Part shown: positions 25,438-34,933 of the stretch, piece after piece
Layout: each line of letters begins with the position of its first letter
How positions within the stretch are numbered: the first letter of the stretch is position 1
Source: JBKECY01 sp047975025
Lineage (GTDB): Bacteria; Bacillota; Clostridia; Lachnospirales; Lachnospiraceae
Reading direction: 5' to 3'
Assembly (NCBI GenBank): GCA_047975025.1
Contig: JBKECY010000040.1
Location: 1-56,545, forward strand
Length of the DNA: 56,545 nucleotides
The notes under the pieces: model-generated
Seen by the model: the letters and a program-made list of their open reading frames with translations, nothing else
Databases searched by the model: none
What the model was told of the DNA's origin: nothing
Position numbers and translations under genes: made by a program

Positions 25438-25887
25438 TTAGTCCTGCTGTTCTCTGTGCTTTTTGAAAAAATCTGCCAGTCCGTTCAAAGCTTTTAGCAG
25501 AACCGGCATTTCATCCTCTTCGATATTTTCTACAATCGAATCAACCATGTTGCTGTGATAGTTTTGGTGATGTGTAAAGGCTGCGATTCCCTTTTCGGAA
25601 AGTGTGATATATACGACACGCCGGTCTTCATGACTGCGGTTTCGTATGGCGTAGCCTTTGCGTACGAGATTGGCCATGGAAATTGTAAGGGTACCGACCG
25701 TAATATTCAGCTTCTTGGCGATTGTTGTCATGTTATTCCCTTCGCCGATGCCGACTGCTTCAATAATGTGCATATCATTATTTGTCAGATCCTTAAACTC
25801 ATCTGTAATAATCGCTTTCTCTTCTAATTCCCAGATTTCGTGAAACAAGTTGACTAATATATCATTAATTGTTTCGTGAATTTCCAC
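25438..25887 (-). CDS. fabT: MarR-family regulator, probably FabT-like
   Basis: A 149-residue winged-helix regulator (TTIAKKLNITVGTLTISMANLVRKGYAIR; RSHEDRRVVYITLSEKG is the wing). In Streptococcus, FabT represses the fab genes using acyl-ACP as corepressor and binds a TTTGATTATCAAA core; exactly that core lies in a perfect palindrome on the fabH promoter at 36224-36244. Here the regulator lies near the downstream end of the cluster, about 10.3 kb from the operator, rather than beside fabH. Start GTG 25887 has AAGGAG at good spacing. The FabT role is inferred from operator, family and linkage. Confidence 0.8.
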   Translation of the reverse strand: MEIHETINDILVNLFHEIWELEEKAIITDEFKDLTNNDMHIIEAVGIGEGNNMTTIAKKLNITVGTLTISMANLVRKGYAIRNRSHEDRRVVYITLSEKGIAAFTHHQNYHSNMVDSIVENIEEDEMPVLLKALNGLADFFKKHREQQD

Positions 25888-25932
25888 GCAGTATATCTCC
25901 TTTCCGCAAAATATCCGCTTTGCTCAATCAGC

Positions 25933-26997
25933 TCATGCATCCGGCAGCAGTGATTGTATCACTTCGCTGACAGTCTCGATTCTGTCTGCCTTACAGGCAT
26001 TTGCCCCACAGAAGAGCAGACCATGTTCCAAATCTCCTCTTGCGGCATTGACCAGTGCGTCCGTAATACAATACGGAATCTGATCCGGCTGGCATTTCGA
26101 GATACACAGATGGCACCGGCTCTTAGGAATCGGCTCCTTGCGCAGCACTTTTTCAATCATTTGGTTCTTGAGTGCACGCCCTGGCATCCCCACGGGGCTT
26201 TGGATGATGACAATATCTTCTTCTGTCGCTTTGATATAACTCTGCTTATAGGCCTCATCCGCATCACATTCCTGCGTCGTGACAAAACGGCTTCCGACCT
26301 GTACGGCATCTGCGCCTAACGCAAGCAGCATACGTGTCTGCTCTTTGCAATAGATGCCGCCGGCCACTGCGACCGGTATCTTCTGTCCGAATTTCTCACC
26401 ATACTGTGCCACTACTTCCAGGATTTTTTTGATTTCTTCGAGATACTCCGTCTCGGTAATCGTCTCGATTTCTTCTCTGGAAAATCCCAGATGACCGCCG
26501 GCAAGCGGTCCTTCAATCACGACCATATCCGCTGTTCTGTTATACTTCTTATCCCAGTATTTGAGTATGACAGAGGCTGATTTTCTAGAAGATACGATCG
26601 GGGCGATTTTCATCGTACTGCCCATGACGTATTCCGGCAGCTGTGTCGGCAGACCTGCACCGGAGATGATGATATCTCCTCCGGCTTTGACCGCCTCTTT
26701 GACATAACGTTCGTAGAATCTGGTCGCCACCATGATATTATACCCCAAGATTCCATCTGGCGCTATCTTTCTCGCTTTTTCATATTCAGAATGGATGGCC
26801 CGCAAATTAGCCTCCACAGGATCTTTGTCATACGCCGGGTCTTTATATCCGATCTGGGCGGTGGAGAGGATTCCCACTCCGCCTTCCCGGGCTACGGTCC
26901 CTGCGAGTCGTCCCAGACTGATTCCTACGCCCATCCCGCCTTGTACAATCGGATATTTGGCCGTTAAGTCTCCAATTTTGAGTGGTGAAACCTGCAT
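25933..26997 (-). CDS. Nitronate monooxygenase-like FMN protein with C-terminal Cys cluster
   Basis: A 354-residue TIM-barrel flavoprotein of the 2-nitropropane dioxygenase/FabK superfamily. Visible motifs are YPIVQGGMGVGISLG, IEGPLAGGHLGF with the phosphate loop, VAVAGGIY and ALGADAVQVGSRF. The last 70 residues carry a Cys cluster (CHLCISKC, YC, FCGANACK) that FabK lacks and that could bind a metal or Fe-S centre. It is embedded in the fatty-acid cluster between accDA and the MarR gene with short gaps. It may be a second reductase for acyl chains, a detoxifying nitronate oxidase, or a lipid-modifying enzyme; sequence alone does not decide. Confidence 0.8.
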   Translation of the reverse strand: MQVSPLKIGDLTAKYPIVQGGMGVGISLGRLAGTVAREGGVGILSTAQIGYKDPAYDKDPVEANLRAIHSEYEKARKIAPDGILGYNIMVATRFYERYVKEAVKAGGDIIISGAGLPTQLPEYVMGSTMKIAPIVSSRKSASVILKYWDKKYNRTADMVVIEGPLAGGHLGFSREEIETITETEYLEEIKKILEVVAQYGEKFGQKIPVAVAGGIYCKEQTRMLLALGADAVQVGSRFVTTQECDADEAYKQSYIKATEEDIVIIQSPVGMPGRALKNQMIEKVLRKEPIPKSRCHLCISKCQPDQIPYCITDALVNAARGDLEHGLLFCGANACKADRIETVSEVIQSLLPDA

Positions 26998-27017
26998 GTT
27001 ACTACCATACCTTTCTA

Positions 27018-28718
27018 CTACATACTGCGAAATCTCTGATATCTATTTTCCAGCATTTCTGCCTCTGTCATCGACGAATATTTATCCAAAAACTGCTGCA
27101 GGCAGGCATCAATCGATGCACATACCTTAGGCAGATTGTGCTTGGTAAAGTTCTCCGGTTCATCGATGACACGCTCTACGACACCAATCTCCTGATGTTC
27201 AAGTGCGGTAAGCTTCATGACCTTGGCTGCCTCAGGTGCCAGCTTGCTGTCCCGCCACAAGATGCTGGCGAAGCCCTCCGGTGATAAAATCGAATAGGTT
27301 GCATTTTTCATCATCCACACCTCATCCGAGGTCGCCATGGCCAGAGCCCCGCCGCTGCCGCCTTCTCCGATAATCAGTGAGAGAATCGGGACTTTAAGAG
27401 CCGACATCTCGGCGATATTGCGCGCAATGGCCTCTCCTTGGCCGCGCTCTTCCGCTTCCAGACCGCAAAATGCCCCTGGCGTATCCACCAGACAGAATAC
27501 GGGACGTTGGAATTTCTCCGCCTGCTTCATCAGGCGCAGTGCTTTGCGGTATCCATCCGGAGAGGGCATGGCAAAATTACGCTCAATGCTCTCTTTGGTC
27601 GTCCGTCCTTTTTCCTGTGCTATGACTGTAATCGGCATCCCATGAAAGGTAGCGATCCCCCCCACAATGGCAGGATCGTCTTTGTAATACCGGTCTCCAT
27701 GAAATTCCATAAAGTCGTCAAATAAGTGATCAATATAGTCTTCCCCGACCGGCCGGTCTTTCTTTCTGGAAATCGCCACCTGCTCCCAGACATCGGTTAC
27801 GGCCTCGATTTCCTGTACTGCTTCCTCTTGGACTGTAGAAAGCTCAGGGAAACAGATATCTTCGGCTGCTTTTGCTGCATGTATCGTCAGAATCCGAGCC
27901 AGTTCTTCTTTCTGCTGATGGCGGTGTGTAATACGGTCGATGAAGCCATGCTCCAATAAAAATTCTGCTCTTTGAAATCCCTTGGGAAGTTTTTGTCCCA
28001 ACGTCTGTTCTATCACTCTGGGACCGGCAAATCCAATCAGCGCCCCCGGCTCCGCCAGGATAATATCTCCCAGCATGGCGAAGCTGGCGGTCACCCCACC
28101 CGTTGTCGGGTCTGTCAGCACACTGATATACAAAAGCCCTGCCTCACTATGGCGCTTTAATGCCGCGGCAGTTTTCGCCATCTGCATAAGAGATGTGATG
28201 CCTTCCTGCATTCTTGCACCCCCGGAGCAGGCGAATAGGATGACCGGGAGACGCTGTTGGGTTGCGCGTTCCACAGCGCGTGTAATCTTTTCTCCCATGA
28301 CCCGTCCCATACTTGCCATCATAAACCGTCCGTCACATACCCCCAGCACAACGTCCTGACCACAGATTTGTCCTGTACCGGTAAGAATGGCTTCGTCCAG
28401 TCTGGTCTTCTCCTTAAGTGCTTCAACCTTTTCCTCGTAGCCCTTGTATTGCAGCGGATTGGACGCAGCAAGCCCCACGTCCCACTCTTCAAAGGTATCC
28501 GCATCCAGAATCATCTCGATACGGCGATAGGCATGTATCCGAAAATAATTGTGGCAGTGCGGACAAATATTATAATTATTACGCACATCCTCCACAATGA
28601 CTGCCGTCTTGCAGTTATTACATTTTCTAAGCAGGCCTTCCGGCACTTCCGGCACATTGGTCTCTGTATGTATGGTATGTAATTTTTTGGTTTTCTTGAA
28701 CACATTTCTAAACGCCAT
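27018..28718 (-). CDS. accDA: Acetyl-CoA carboxylase carboxyltransferase, fused beta-alpha subunits
   Basis: A single 566-residue chain that transfers the carboxyl group from carboxybiotin to acetyl-CoA. The first half (to about residue 290) is AccD with its zinc finger (Cys33, Cys36, Cys52, Cys55; CNNC and CPHC) and SGGARMQEG. The second half is AccA (DRPVGEDYIDHLFDDFMEFH, FCLVDTPGAF, IGEGGSGGALA). In most bacteria these are separate genes; here no stop or restart lies between them. The fusion fixes the 1:1 subunit ratio. It follows accC by 21 bases. Confidence 0.95.
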   Translation of the reverse strand: MAFRNVFKKTKKLHTIHTETNVPEVPEGLLRKCNNCKTAVIVEDVRNNYNICPHCHNYFRIHAYRRIEMILDADTFEEWDVGLAASNPLQYKGYEEKVEALKEKTRLDEAILTGTGQICGQDVVLGVCDGRFMMASMGRVMGEKITRAVERATQQRLPVILFACSGGARMQEGITSLMQMAKTAAALKRHSEAGLLYISVLTDPTTGGVTASFAMLGDIILAEPGALIGFAGPRVIEQTLGQKLPKGFQRAEFLLEHGFIDRITHRHQQKEELARILTIHAAKAAEDICFPELSTVQEEAVQEIEAVTDVWEQVAISRKKDRPVGEDYIDHLFDDFMEFHGDRYYKDDPAIVGGIATFHGMPITVIAQEKGRTTKESIERNFAMPSPDGYRKALRLMKQAEKFQRPVFCLVDTPGAFCGLEAEERGQGEAIARNIAEMSALKVPILSLIIGEGGSGGALAMATSDEVWMMKNATYSILSPEGFASILWRDSKLAPEAAKVMKLTALEHQEIGVVERVIDEPENFTKHNLPKVCASIDACLQQFLDKYSSMTEAEMLENRYQRFRSM

Positions 28719-28739
28719 TTTTTTCCCTCTTGCTAAAGC

Positions 28740-30086
28740 TTACGATATCTGCTGCATCTTTTCTATAAACTCAATATCCAGATTGCCCGAAATAAAGTCC
28801 GGATGATTGATAATCTCGTATTGATAATCCACGTTGGTATCAATGCCTTCTATGATGACCTCACCGAGTGCGGAGCGCATCTTCGAGATGGCCTCCTGTC
28901 TGCTGTCCGCATGCACAATGAGTTTGGCCAGCATGGAGTCATAATAGGGCGGTACTTCATAGCCATTATAGATGGCTGAATCGATACGCACCCCTTTGCC
29001 GCCCGGAAAATACAACTGTGTGATGCAGCCGGGTGACGGCCGAAAGTTCTTCTTGGGGTTCTCCGCATTGATCCTGCATTCGATTGCATGTCCATGGATG
29101 ACCACATCCTCCTGTGTCAGAGCAAGAGGTTCACCGGCAGCAATCTTGATCTGCTCTTGTACCAGATCGATTCCGGTAACACATTCCGTCACCGGATGCT
29201 CCACCTGAATTCTGGTATTCATCTCCATAAAATAGAATTTACCGGTATCCTCCAGTAAAAATTCCACAGTGCCTGCATTGACATAGCCTGCCGCTCTGGC
29301 CGCATTGACAGCCGCTTCTCCCATCTCTCGGCGAAGCTTTGGGCTAAGTGCATACGAAGGGGCTTCTTCAATCATCTTCTGGTGATTTCTCTGTATGGAA
29401 CAATCACGCTCTCCTAAATGAATCACATGTCCATGCGCATCCGCCAGAATCTGAAATTCAATATGTCTGGGATTTTCAACAAAATGCTCTATATACATTG
29501 TCGTATCACCAAATGCATTTTTGGTTTCCTGCTGTGCCGCCAGAAAGCTGCTTTCAAACTCCTCGGGTGTCTGCGCCACGCGCATCCCCTTGCCGCCTCC
29601 GCCGAGTGCCGCTTTGATCATCACAGGATACCCGATCTGAGCTGCGATTTCAGCTCCTTTTTTCGCGTCGTAAATCGATTCCGTACTCCCCGGAATTACG
29701 GGAACCCCCGCTTCGATCATGGTATTACGTGCATGTGACTTATGCCCCATGCTGCGGATGACACCGGCGCTCGGGCCGATAAATGTTATATGGCACTGTT
29801 CACATAATTCAACGAACTTGCTGTTCTCGGACAGAAAACCAAAGCCAGGGTGTATGGCATTGGCACCGGAAATCAGAGTCGCACTTATGATTTTGCTCAT
29901 ATCCAGATAACTTTCCAGCGACGAAGCCGGTCCGATACATACCGCTTCATCTGCCAGTTGTGTATGCAGCGCATCCTTGTCAGCCTCCGAATACACTGCT
30001 ACCGTTTCAATTCCCATCTCGCGGCAAGCGCGGATGATCCGTACGGCGATTTCTCCCCGATTGGCAATCAATACCTTTTTAATCAT
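28740..30086 (-). CDS. accC: Biotin carboxylase subunit of acetyl-CoA carboxylase
   Basis: A 448-residue ATP-grasp enzyme that carboxylates the biotin of AccB. Motifs are IANRGEIAVRIIRACRE, the glycine-rich loop ALGGGGKGMRV, FMEMNTRIQVEHPVTE and ECRINAENP. Length and order are standard. It lies 8 bases after fabZ and 21 bases before accDA in the same transcript. Confidence 0.97.
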   Translation of the reverse strand: MIKKVLIANRGEIAVRIIRACREMGIETVAVYSEADKDALHTQLADEAVCIGPASSLESYLDMSKIISATLISGANAIHPGFGFLSENSKFVELCEQCHITFIGPSAGVIRSMGHKSHARNTMIEAGVPVIPGSTESIYDAKKGAEIAAQIGYPVMIKAALGGGGKGMRVAQTPEEFESSFLAAQQETKNAFGDTTMYIEHFVENPRHIEFQILADAHGHVIHLGERDCSIQRNHQKMIEEAPSYALSPKLRREMGEAAVNAARAAGYVNAGTVEFLLEDTGKFYFMEMNTRIQVEHPVTECVTGIDLVQEQIKIAAGEPLALTQEDVVIHGHAIECRINAENPKKNFRPSPGCITQLYFPGGKGVRIDSAIYNGYEVPPYYDSMLAKLIVHADSRQEAISKMRSALGEVIIEGIDTNVDYQYEIINHPDFISGNLDIEFIEKMQQIS

Positions 30087-30094
30087 CTTATCCC

Positions 30095-30523
30095 CTATCC
30101 GATCATAAAAGTCAATTCTGCCCGTACGACAATCTTACCGTCGACACTGGCCACTGCCTCACCTATCCCGACAGGCCCTTTTTCTTTGATGATTTTTGTC
30201 TCCAGCCTGACCTTGTCACCTGGGATAATCTTGCCTTTGAATTTACAACTGGAAATTCCGCCAAAGTATGCGATTTTCCCCTTGTTTTCCTCTTTACTCA
30301 AGATTGCCACAGCACCTACCTGTGCCAGTGCCTCCAGCGTCAGCACACCCGGCATCACAGGTTCCTGTGGGAAATGTCCGTTAAAAAAATCCTCACGATA
30401 GGTCACGCATTTATAACCGACCGCATATTGTCCCGGCTCATAATCTTCAATATAATCTACCAGAAGGAACGGATGTCTGTGCGGTATAATTTCTTTGATT
30501 TCATTGATTGTTAAACTCTTCAT
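30095..30523 (-). CDS. fabZ: 3-hydroxyacyl-ACP dehydratase FabZ
   Basis: A 142-residue hot-dog-fold dehydratase of the elongation cycle. Catalytic His is in IIPHRHPFLLVD and Glu in PGVLTLEALAQ; GHFPQEPVMPG is the other signature. No FabA, FabM or FabN is visible in the cluster, so the source of unsaturated fatty acids is not explained by this window. Confidence 0.97.
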   Translation of the reverse strand: MKSLTINEIKEIIPHRHPFLLVDYIEDYEPGQYAVGYKCVTYREDFFNGHFPQEPVMPGVLTLEALAQVGAVAILSKEENKGKIAYFGGISSCKFKGKIIPGDKVRLETKIIKEKGPVGIGEAVASVDGKIVVRAELTFMIG

Positions 30524-30555
30524 CTTATCTTCTCCTATCCAGTTGTCCGGCTTGT

Positions 30556-31017
30556 CTAGGCAATTCTAAAAAGCGGCTGTCCGTATTCGACCGGGCTTGC
30601 ATTTTCAACCAGTACCTCGACGATGGTTCCGTCGTACTCGCTCTCGATTTCATTCATCAGTTTCATGGCCTCTACAATCGCCAGAACCTGCCCTTTTTTC
30701 ACTGTATCCCCCACCCGTACGAAGGAAGGTTCTTCCTCAGAAGGAGCAGAGTAAAACGTCCCGACCAAAGGTGATTTGACCACCTCGCCCTGCGGAATAT
30801 CCTCCTGTGCATGCGACAGAAAGATTCCCTGCTGTGCATCGCTGTGCAGCGGCAGCTGTGCCATCGTATTCGGCACGCCTTCTGCGGCCGCCGGCACCTG
30901 ACTTTCTGCTTTTTCTTTTTTCAGCTTGACCCTGACTCCGTTTTCTTCGTACTCAAAAGCAGTCAGAGAAGAATCCGAGACAGCTTGAATCAGCTTCAGT
31001 AATTGCTCATACTCCAT
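30556..31017 (-). CDS. accB: Biotin carboxyl carrier protein
   Basis: A 153-residue carrier. An N-terminal helix region (LIQAVSDSSLTAFEYEE) is followed by an Ala/Pro/Gln-containing linker, and the biotinyl domain has the acceptor Lys in EAMKLMNEI and the PLVGTFYSAPS hinge. It is the target of the BirA ligase encoded at 36964-37947. Confidence 0.96.
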   Translation of the reverse strand: MEYEQLLKLIQAVSDSSLTAFEYEENGVRVKLKKEKAESQVPAAAEGVPNTMAQLPLHSDAQQGIFLSHAQEDIPQGEVVKSPLVGTFYSAPSEEEPSFVRVGDTVKKGQVLAIVEAMKLMNEIESEYDGTIVEVLVENASPVEYGQPLFRIA

Positions 31018-31028
31018 GTGTCATCCTC

Positions 31029-32267
31029 CTAATCTTCGTACTTTTTCACGACCAGTGTCCCATTGTGTCCACCGAAGCCTAAGTTATTGCTCATGGCATA
31101 CCGTACTTCCTGTGATACTGGCGCACCATAGACTACATCCAGGTCAATTTCTTCGTCAATCTGCTTTGTTCCGATCGTCTGATGGATGAAACCATCTTCG
31201 ATTGATTTGACACAAGTGATAAATTCTACTCCTCCGGCAGCACCAAGCAGATGTCCAACCATAGATTTCGTTGAATTTACTTTGACTTTCGTTGCATGTG
31301 ACCCCAGTGCCACGTGTATCGCACGAGCCTCAAAAAGATCGTTATGATGGGTACTCGTTCCATGAGCATTGATGTAATCAATCTGCTCCGGAGCAACTTG
31401 TGCATCCTGCATAGCAATTTCCATCGCTTTGCCGGCACCGCTTCCGTCTTCCAGCGGTGATGTAATATGATACGCATCGCAGGTAGAGCCATAGCCGACC
31501 AGCTCGGCATAAATCTTGGCACCGCGCTTTTTGGCATGTTCTAATTCCTCGAGTATAACGACTCCGGCACCTTCTCCAATGACAAAGCCGCTCCTGTCTT
31601 TGTCGAACGGACGGGAGGCAACCGAGATGTCTTTTTCTTCTGTAAGAGCTGTCAGATTCGTGAATCCGGAGATGCCGATCGGCGTAATGGAGCTTTCCGT
31701 ACCACCAGCGACCATCACATCCGCATCGTTGTACTGAATTGCGCGAAATGCATCGCCGATACAGTTCGTACCTGTCGTGCAGGCGGTGACCACATTGGTG
31801 CATTTACCTCGTAAGCCCAGCTGGATTGCCACATTGCCGGCTGCCATATTAGAAATCATCAGTGGAATCATCAGCGGATTGACCTTCGCAGGCCCTTTCT
31901 GCAGGATTTTCGTATGCTCACGCTCCATGGCGTCCAGGCTTCCGATACCGCTTCCCACACATACACCGACGCGGTAAGGGTCCTCTTGTTCCATAGAAAG
32001 TCCTGCATCCTCGAACGCTTCCTTCGCAGCCACTACGGCATATTGCGAAAATGGTTCCATACGTTTTGCCGCTTTGAAATCCATATGCTCTTTGGCAACG
32101 AACCCTTTGACTTCAGCCGCAATCTTGACTTTATAGTCGCTGGTATCAAATTTTGTGTTCTCACCAACACCACAGGTGCCTGATTTTACGGCGTTCCAGA
32201 ATTCTTCTACTGTATTTCCGATGGGCGTAATGGCTCCCATCCCCGTTACAACAACTCTTCTCTTCAT
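31029..32267 (-). CDS. fabF: 3-oxoacyl-ACP synthase II
   Basis: A 412-residue condensing enzyme for chain elongation. Catalytic Cys is in VTACTTGTNCIG, the His pair in NAHGTSTHHND and VGHLLGAAGG; GFGGHNGTLVV ends the protein. ATG 32267 has GGAGG 6 bases upstream and gives the conserved start MKRRVVVTGMG. It overlaps nothing and sits 14 bases after fabG. Confidence 0.97.
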   Translation of the reverse strand: MKRRVVVTGMGAITPIGNTVEEFWNAVKSGTCGVGENTKFDTSDYKVKIAAEVKGFVAKEHMDFKAAKRMEPFSQYAVVAAKEAFEDAGLSMEQEDPYRVGVCVGSGIGSLDAMEREHTKILQKGPAKVNPLMIPLMISNMAAGNVAIQLGLRGKCTNVVTACTTGTNCIGDAFRAIQYNDADVMVAGGTESSITPIGISGFTNLTALTEEKDISVASRPFDKDRSGFVIGEGAGVVILEELEHAKKRGAKIYAELVGYGSTCDAYHITSPLEDGSGAGKAMEIAMQDAQVAPEQIDYINAHGTSTHHNDLFEARAIHVALGSHATKVKVNSTKSMVGHLLGAAGGVEFITCVKSIEDGFIHQTIGTKQIDEEIDLDVVYGAPVSQEVRYAMSNNLGFGGHNGTLVVKKYED

Positions 32268-32281
32268 GTAATCCTCCATAC

Positions 32282-33022
32282 CTATATAGCCATTCCACCA
32301 TCTACATGTATCGTCTGCCCTGTGATATAGCCCGCTTTGTCGGAAGCCAGAAAAACCACCATGGCTGCGATATCTTCCGGTTTACCAAAACGTGCCAGGG
32401 GGATCTGCTCCTTGGCCGCTTCTTTTTGCGCTTCGCTTAGCACTTCCGTCATTTCAGTTTCGATAAAGCCCGGCGCAACTGCATTGGCTGTAATCCCTTT
32501 TTTAGCCACTTCTCTGGCAATGGATTTTGTAAGGCCGATGACACCTGCTTTCGAAGCCGCATAGTTGACCTGCCCTGCATTCCCTAATATACCGGATACC
32601 GAAGTGATATTAATGATGCGGCCGCTTTTGGCACGCAGCATAGGGCGCATGACAAATCGGCTGCAATTGAATGCCCCTTTTAGATTTGTGGCGATTACAT
32701 CGTCAAAATCCTTCTCCGACATCTTCATAAGCAGTCCGTCACGAGTGATGCCTGCATTATTTACCAGAATGTCTATTTTCCCATAAGTTTCAATGACTTT
32801 TGCAATAAAGGCTTCACAGGCATCGAATTGTGCAACATCACATTGCATGCATACCGCCTGTCCGCCCTCTGCCTTGATCTGGGCTGCTACCGCTTCCGCT
32901 CTGTCCTTCGAACCGTTATAGTTAATGATCACTGTGGCTTTTTCACGGCCAAGTGCCGTCGCGATGGCTGCACCGATTCCGCGGGCCGCTCCTGTCACTA
33001 CTGCTATTTTTCCCTCTAACAT
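32282..33022 (-). CDS. fabG: 3-oxoacyl-ACP reductase
   Basis: A 246-residue short-chain dehydrogenase that uses NADPH. Motifs are TGAARGIGAAI, NNAGITRDGLLMKM, NITSVSG with the catalytic Ser, and YAASKAG with Tyr and Lys. Its place between fabD and fabF fixes its role in fatty-acid elongation. Confidence 0.97.
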   Translation of the reverse strand: MLEGKIAVVTGAARGIGAAIATALGREKATVIINYNGSKDRAEAVAAQIKAEGGQAVCMQCDVAQFDACEAFIAKVIETYGKIDILVNNAGITRDGLLMKMSEKDFDDVIATNLKGAFNCSRFVMRPMLRAKSGRIINITSVSGILGNAGQVNYAASKAGVIGLTKSIAREVAKKGITANAVAPGFIETEMTEVLSEAQKEAAKEQIPLARFGKPEDIAAMVVFLASDKAGYITGQTIHVDGGMAI

Positions 33023-33055
33023 ACCTGCACCTTATCCCTCATAGATTCTTTTTTG

Positions 33056-33979
33056 TTATTTCTGTAAGTGCTCTGTAAGCTTTGCGATGTCCTCCCAGCT
33101 TTCAAGCGACAGACATACCGCACTGCGGTCGATCTTGCGCAGAAAACCTGCGAGCGTCCTGCCCGGTCCGATTTCGATAAACGTATCAACTCCCTGCGTC
33201 AGCATTTCTCTCATACTCTGTTCCCAGCGAACCGGAGAATACATCTGTCGCACCAGAAGTTCCTTGATTTCTGCCGTATCATCGACCAAGGCCGCTGTCA
33301 CATTACTTACATACGGATGCTGCAGAGGCGTCAGCTCTACGGCATCAAGCGCTTCGTTTAATTTCTCGGACGCATCCTGCAGGAAGACGGAATGAAACGG
33401 TCCGCTTACCTGAAGTGTCACCGCCCGCTTGGCTCCGGCCGCAAGCAGTGCCTCATTCGCCTGCTCCACCGCTTCTGTATACCCTGTGATGACAATCTGT
33501 CCGGGACAATTGTAGTTTGCGACCGCCACATCAGCGATCTCTGCAATGGCCTCCTCGACTTCCCGGGCACCCAGGCCCAGAATTGCTGCCATGCTTCCCC
33601 GCCCGTCCGGTACTGCCTCCTGCATCAGAATCCCTCTTTTGCGTACCAGACGCACAGCATCCAGCGGTGCCATGGCACCGGCGGCCGCTATGGCACAGTA
33701 TTCTCCCAGGCTTAAGCCGGCAGTCACATCCGGCGTGATACCGGCTCGCAGCAGTACGTCTGTCATGGCAAGACAGGTCGTGACCATCGCCGCCTGTGTA
33801 TATTCCGTCTGATGTAATCTGTCATTTTCCTCAAAACACAATTCTCTGATATCCAGCTGCAACGCTTCAGAAGCCGCATCAAATAAACCGCGGCTGCCGG
33901 CATCAGCTTCATAAAAATCCTTGCCCATTCCTGCCTTTTGGGCTCCCTGGCCAGGATATATAAAAGCAATTTTACTCAT
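33056..33979 (-). CDS. fabD: Malonyl-CoA:ACP transacylase
   Basis: A 307-residue acyltransferase. Signatures are FIYPGQGAQKAGMG, GLSLGEYCA with nucleophile Ser, QVSGPFHS with the catalytic His, and EIGPGRTL. It overlaps the fabK end by 8 bases, indicating translational coupling. Confidence 0.97.
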   Translation of the reverse strand: MSKIAFIYPGQGAQKAGMGKDFYEADAGSRGLFDAASEALQLDIRELCFEENDRLHQTEYTQAAMVTTCLAMTDVLLRAGITPDVTAGLSLGEYCAIAAAGAMAPLDAVRLVRKRGILMQEAVPDGRGSMAAILGLGAREVEEAIAEIADVAVANYNCPGQIVITGYTEAVEQANEALLAAGAKRAVTLQVSGPFHSVFLQDASEKLNEALDAVELTPLQHPYVSNVTAALVDDTAEIKELLVRQMYSPVRWEQSMREMLTQGVDTFIEIGPGRTLAGFLRKIDRSAVCLSLESWEDIAKLTEHLQK

Positions 33980-34910
33980 ATAATCCGGTCGCTCCTATCA
34001 ATTGATCCGTTTCCCGTACAAGACGCTCAATGTACTCCTTGCAGCTCATCTCTTCTTTGACCAGTCCGGCAATCTGTCCGGCCATAACACTTCCGTTGGT
34101 GATATCACCTTCTACAACGCTCTTGCGCAGTCCGCCCAACGTCAGGTATTCCAGTTCTTCGAGTGTTGCGCCCTGATTCTCCATATCTGTGTATTTTTTC
34201 GTCATCTGATTGCGGATGGCTCGCACAGGATGTCCGTTCTTGCGTCCGGTTACTCTGGAATCTATATCTTTTGCCTTAATAATGGCTTTTTTGTAATTAT
34301 CATGCACCTGTGATTCATGTGTCACAACAAACCCTGTGCCCATCTGTACGGCTTTGGCTCCCAGCATGAAAGCCGCAGCGATACCTCTGCCGTCGGCCAT
34401 TCCACCGGCAGCAATGACAGGAATCGAGATGGCATCCACAACTTGCGGCACCAGTGTCATCGTAGTGTTCTCACCAATATGGCCTCCGGCCTCTGTTCCC
34501 TCCACGACAACCGCATCAGCACCATAGCGTTCCATACGTTTGGCAAGGGCAACGGACGCAACTACCGGAATCACTTTGATTCCGGCAGCTTTCCAATCCT
34601 TGATATATTTTTCAGGATTTCCGGCGCCTGTGGTAACCACTTTGACCTTCTCTTCCAATACGATTTGCGCAATTTCATCGGCATAAGGGCTCATCAGCAT
34701 GATGTTGACACCAAACGGCTTATCAGTCAGTTTTTTAGCCAGTTGTATCTGTTCACGAACCCATGAGGCGGGTGCGTTAGCTGCTCCAATGATACCAAGT
34801 CCACCGGCATTGGATACGGCCGATGCAAGCGTGTGTTCAGCCACCCATGCCATACCACCTTGAAAAATCGGATATTCAATTCCCAATAGTTCCGTTATGT
34901 CTGTCTTCAT
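33972..34910 (-). CDS. fabK: Enoyl-ACP reductase II
   Basis: A 312-residue FMN-dependent, NAD(P)H-using enoyl reductase that completes each elongation cycle. Motifs are YPIFQGGMAWVAE, VVTTGAGNP, VVEGTEAGGHIG, VIAAGGMADGRG and GAKAVQMGTGF. Its position between acpP and fabD is the same as in Streptococcus. FabK is known to be insensitive to triclosan, and no FabI is visible here. Confidence 0.96.
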   Translation of the reverse strand: MKTDITELLGIEYPIFQGGMAWVAEHTLASAVSNAGGLGIIGAANAPASWVREQIQLAKKLTDKPFGVNIMLMSPYADEIAQIVLEEKVKVVTTGAGNPEKYIKDWKAAGIKVIPVVASVALAKRMERYGADAVVVEGTEAGGHIGENTTMTLVPQVVDAISIPVIAAGGMADGRGIAAAFMLGAKAVQMGTGFVVTHESQVHDNYKKAIIKAKDIDSRVTGRKNGHPVRAIRNQMTKKYTDMENQGATLEELEYLTLGGLRKSVVEGDITNGSVMAGQIAGLVKEEMSCKEYIERLVRETDQLIGATGLYE

Positions 34911-34933
34911 TCATTTACCCCTTTTTGTACGTA

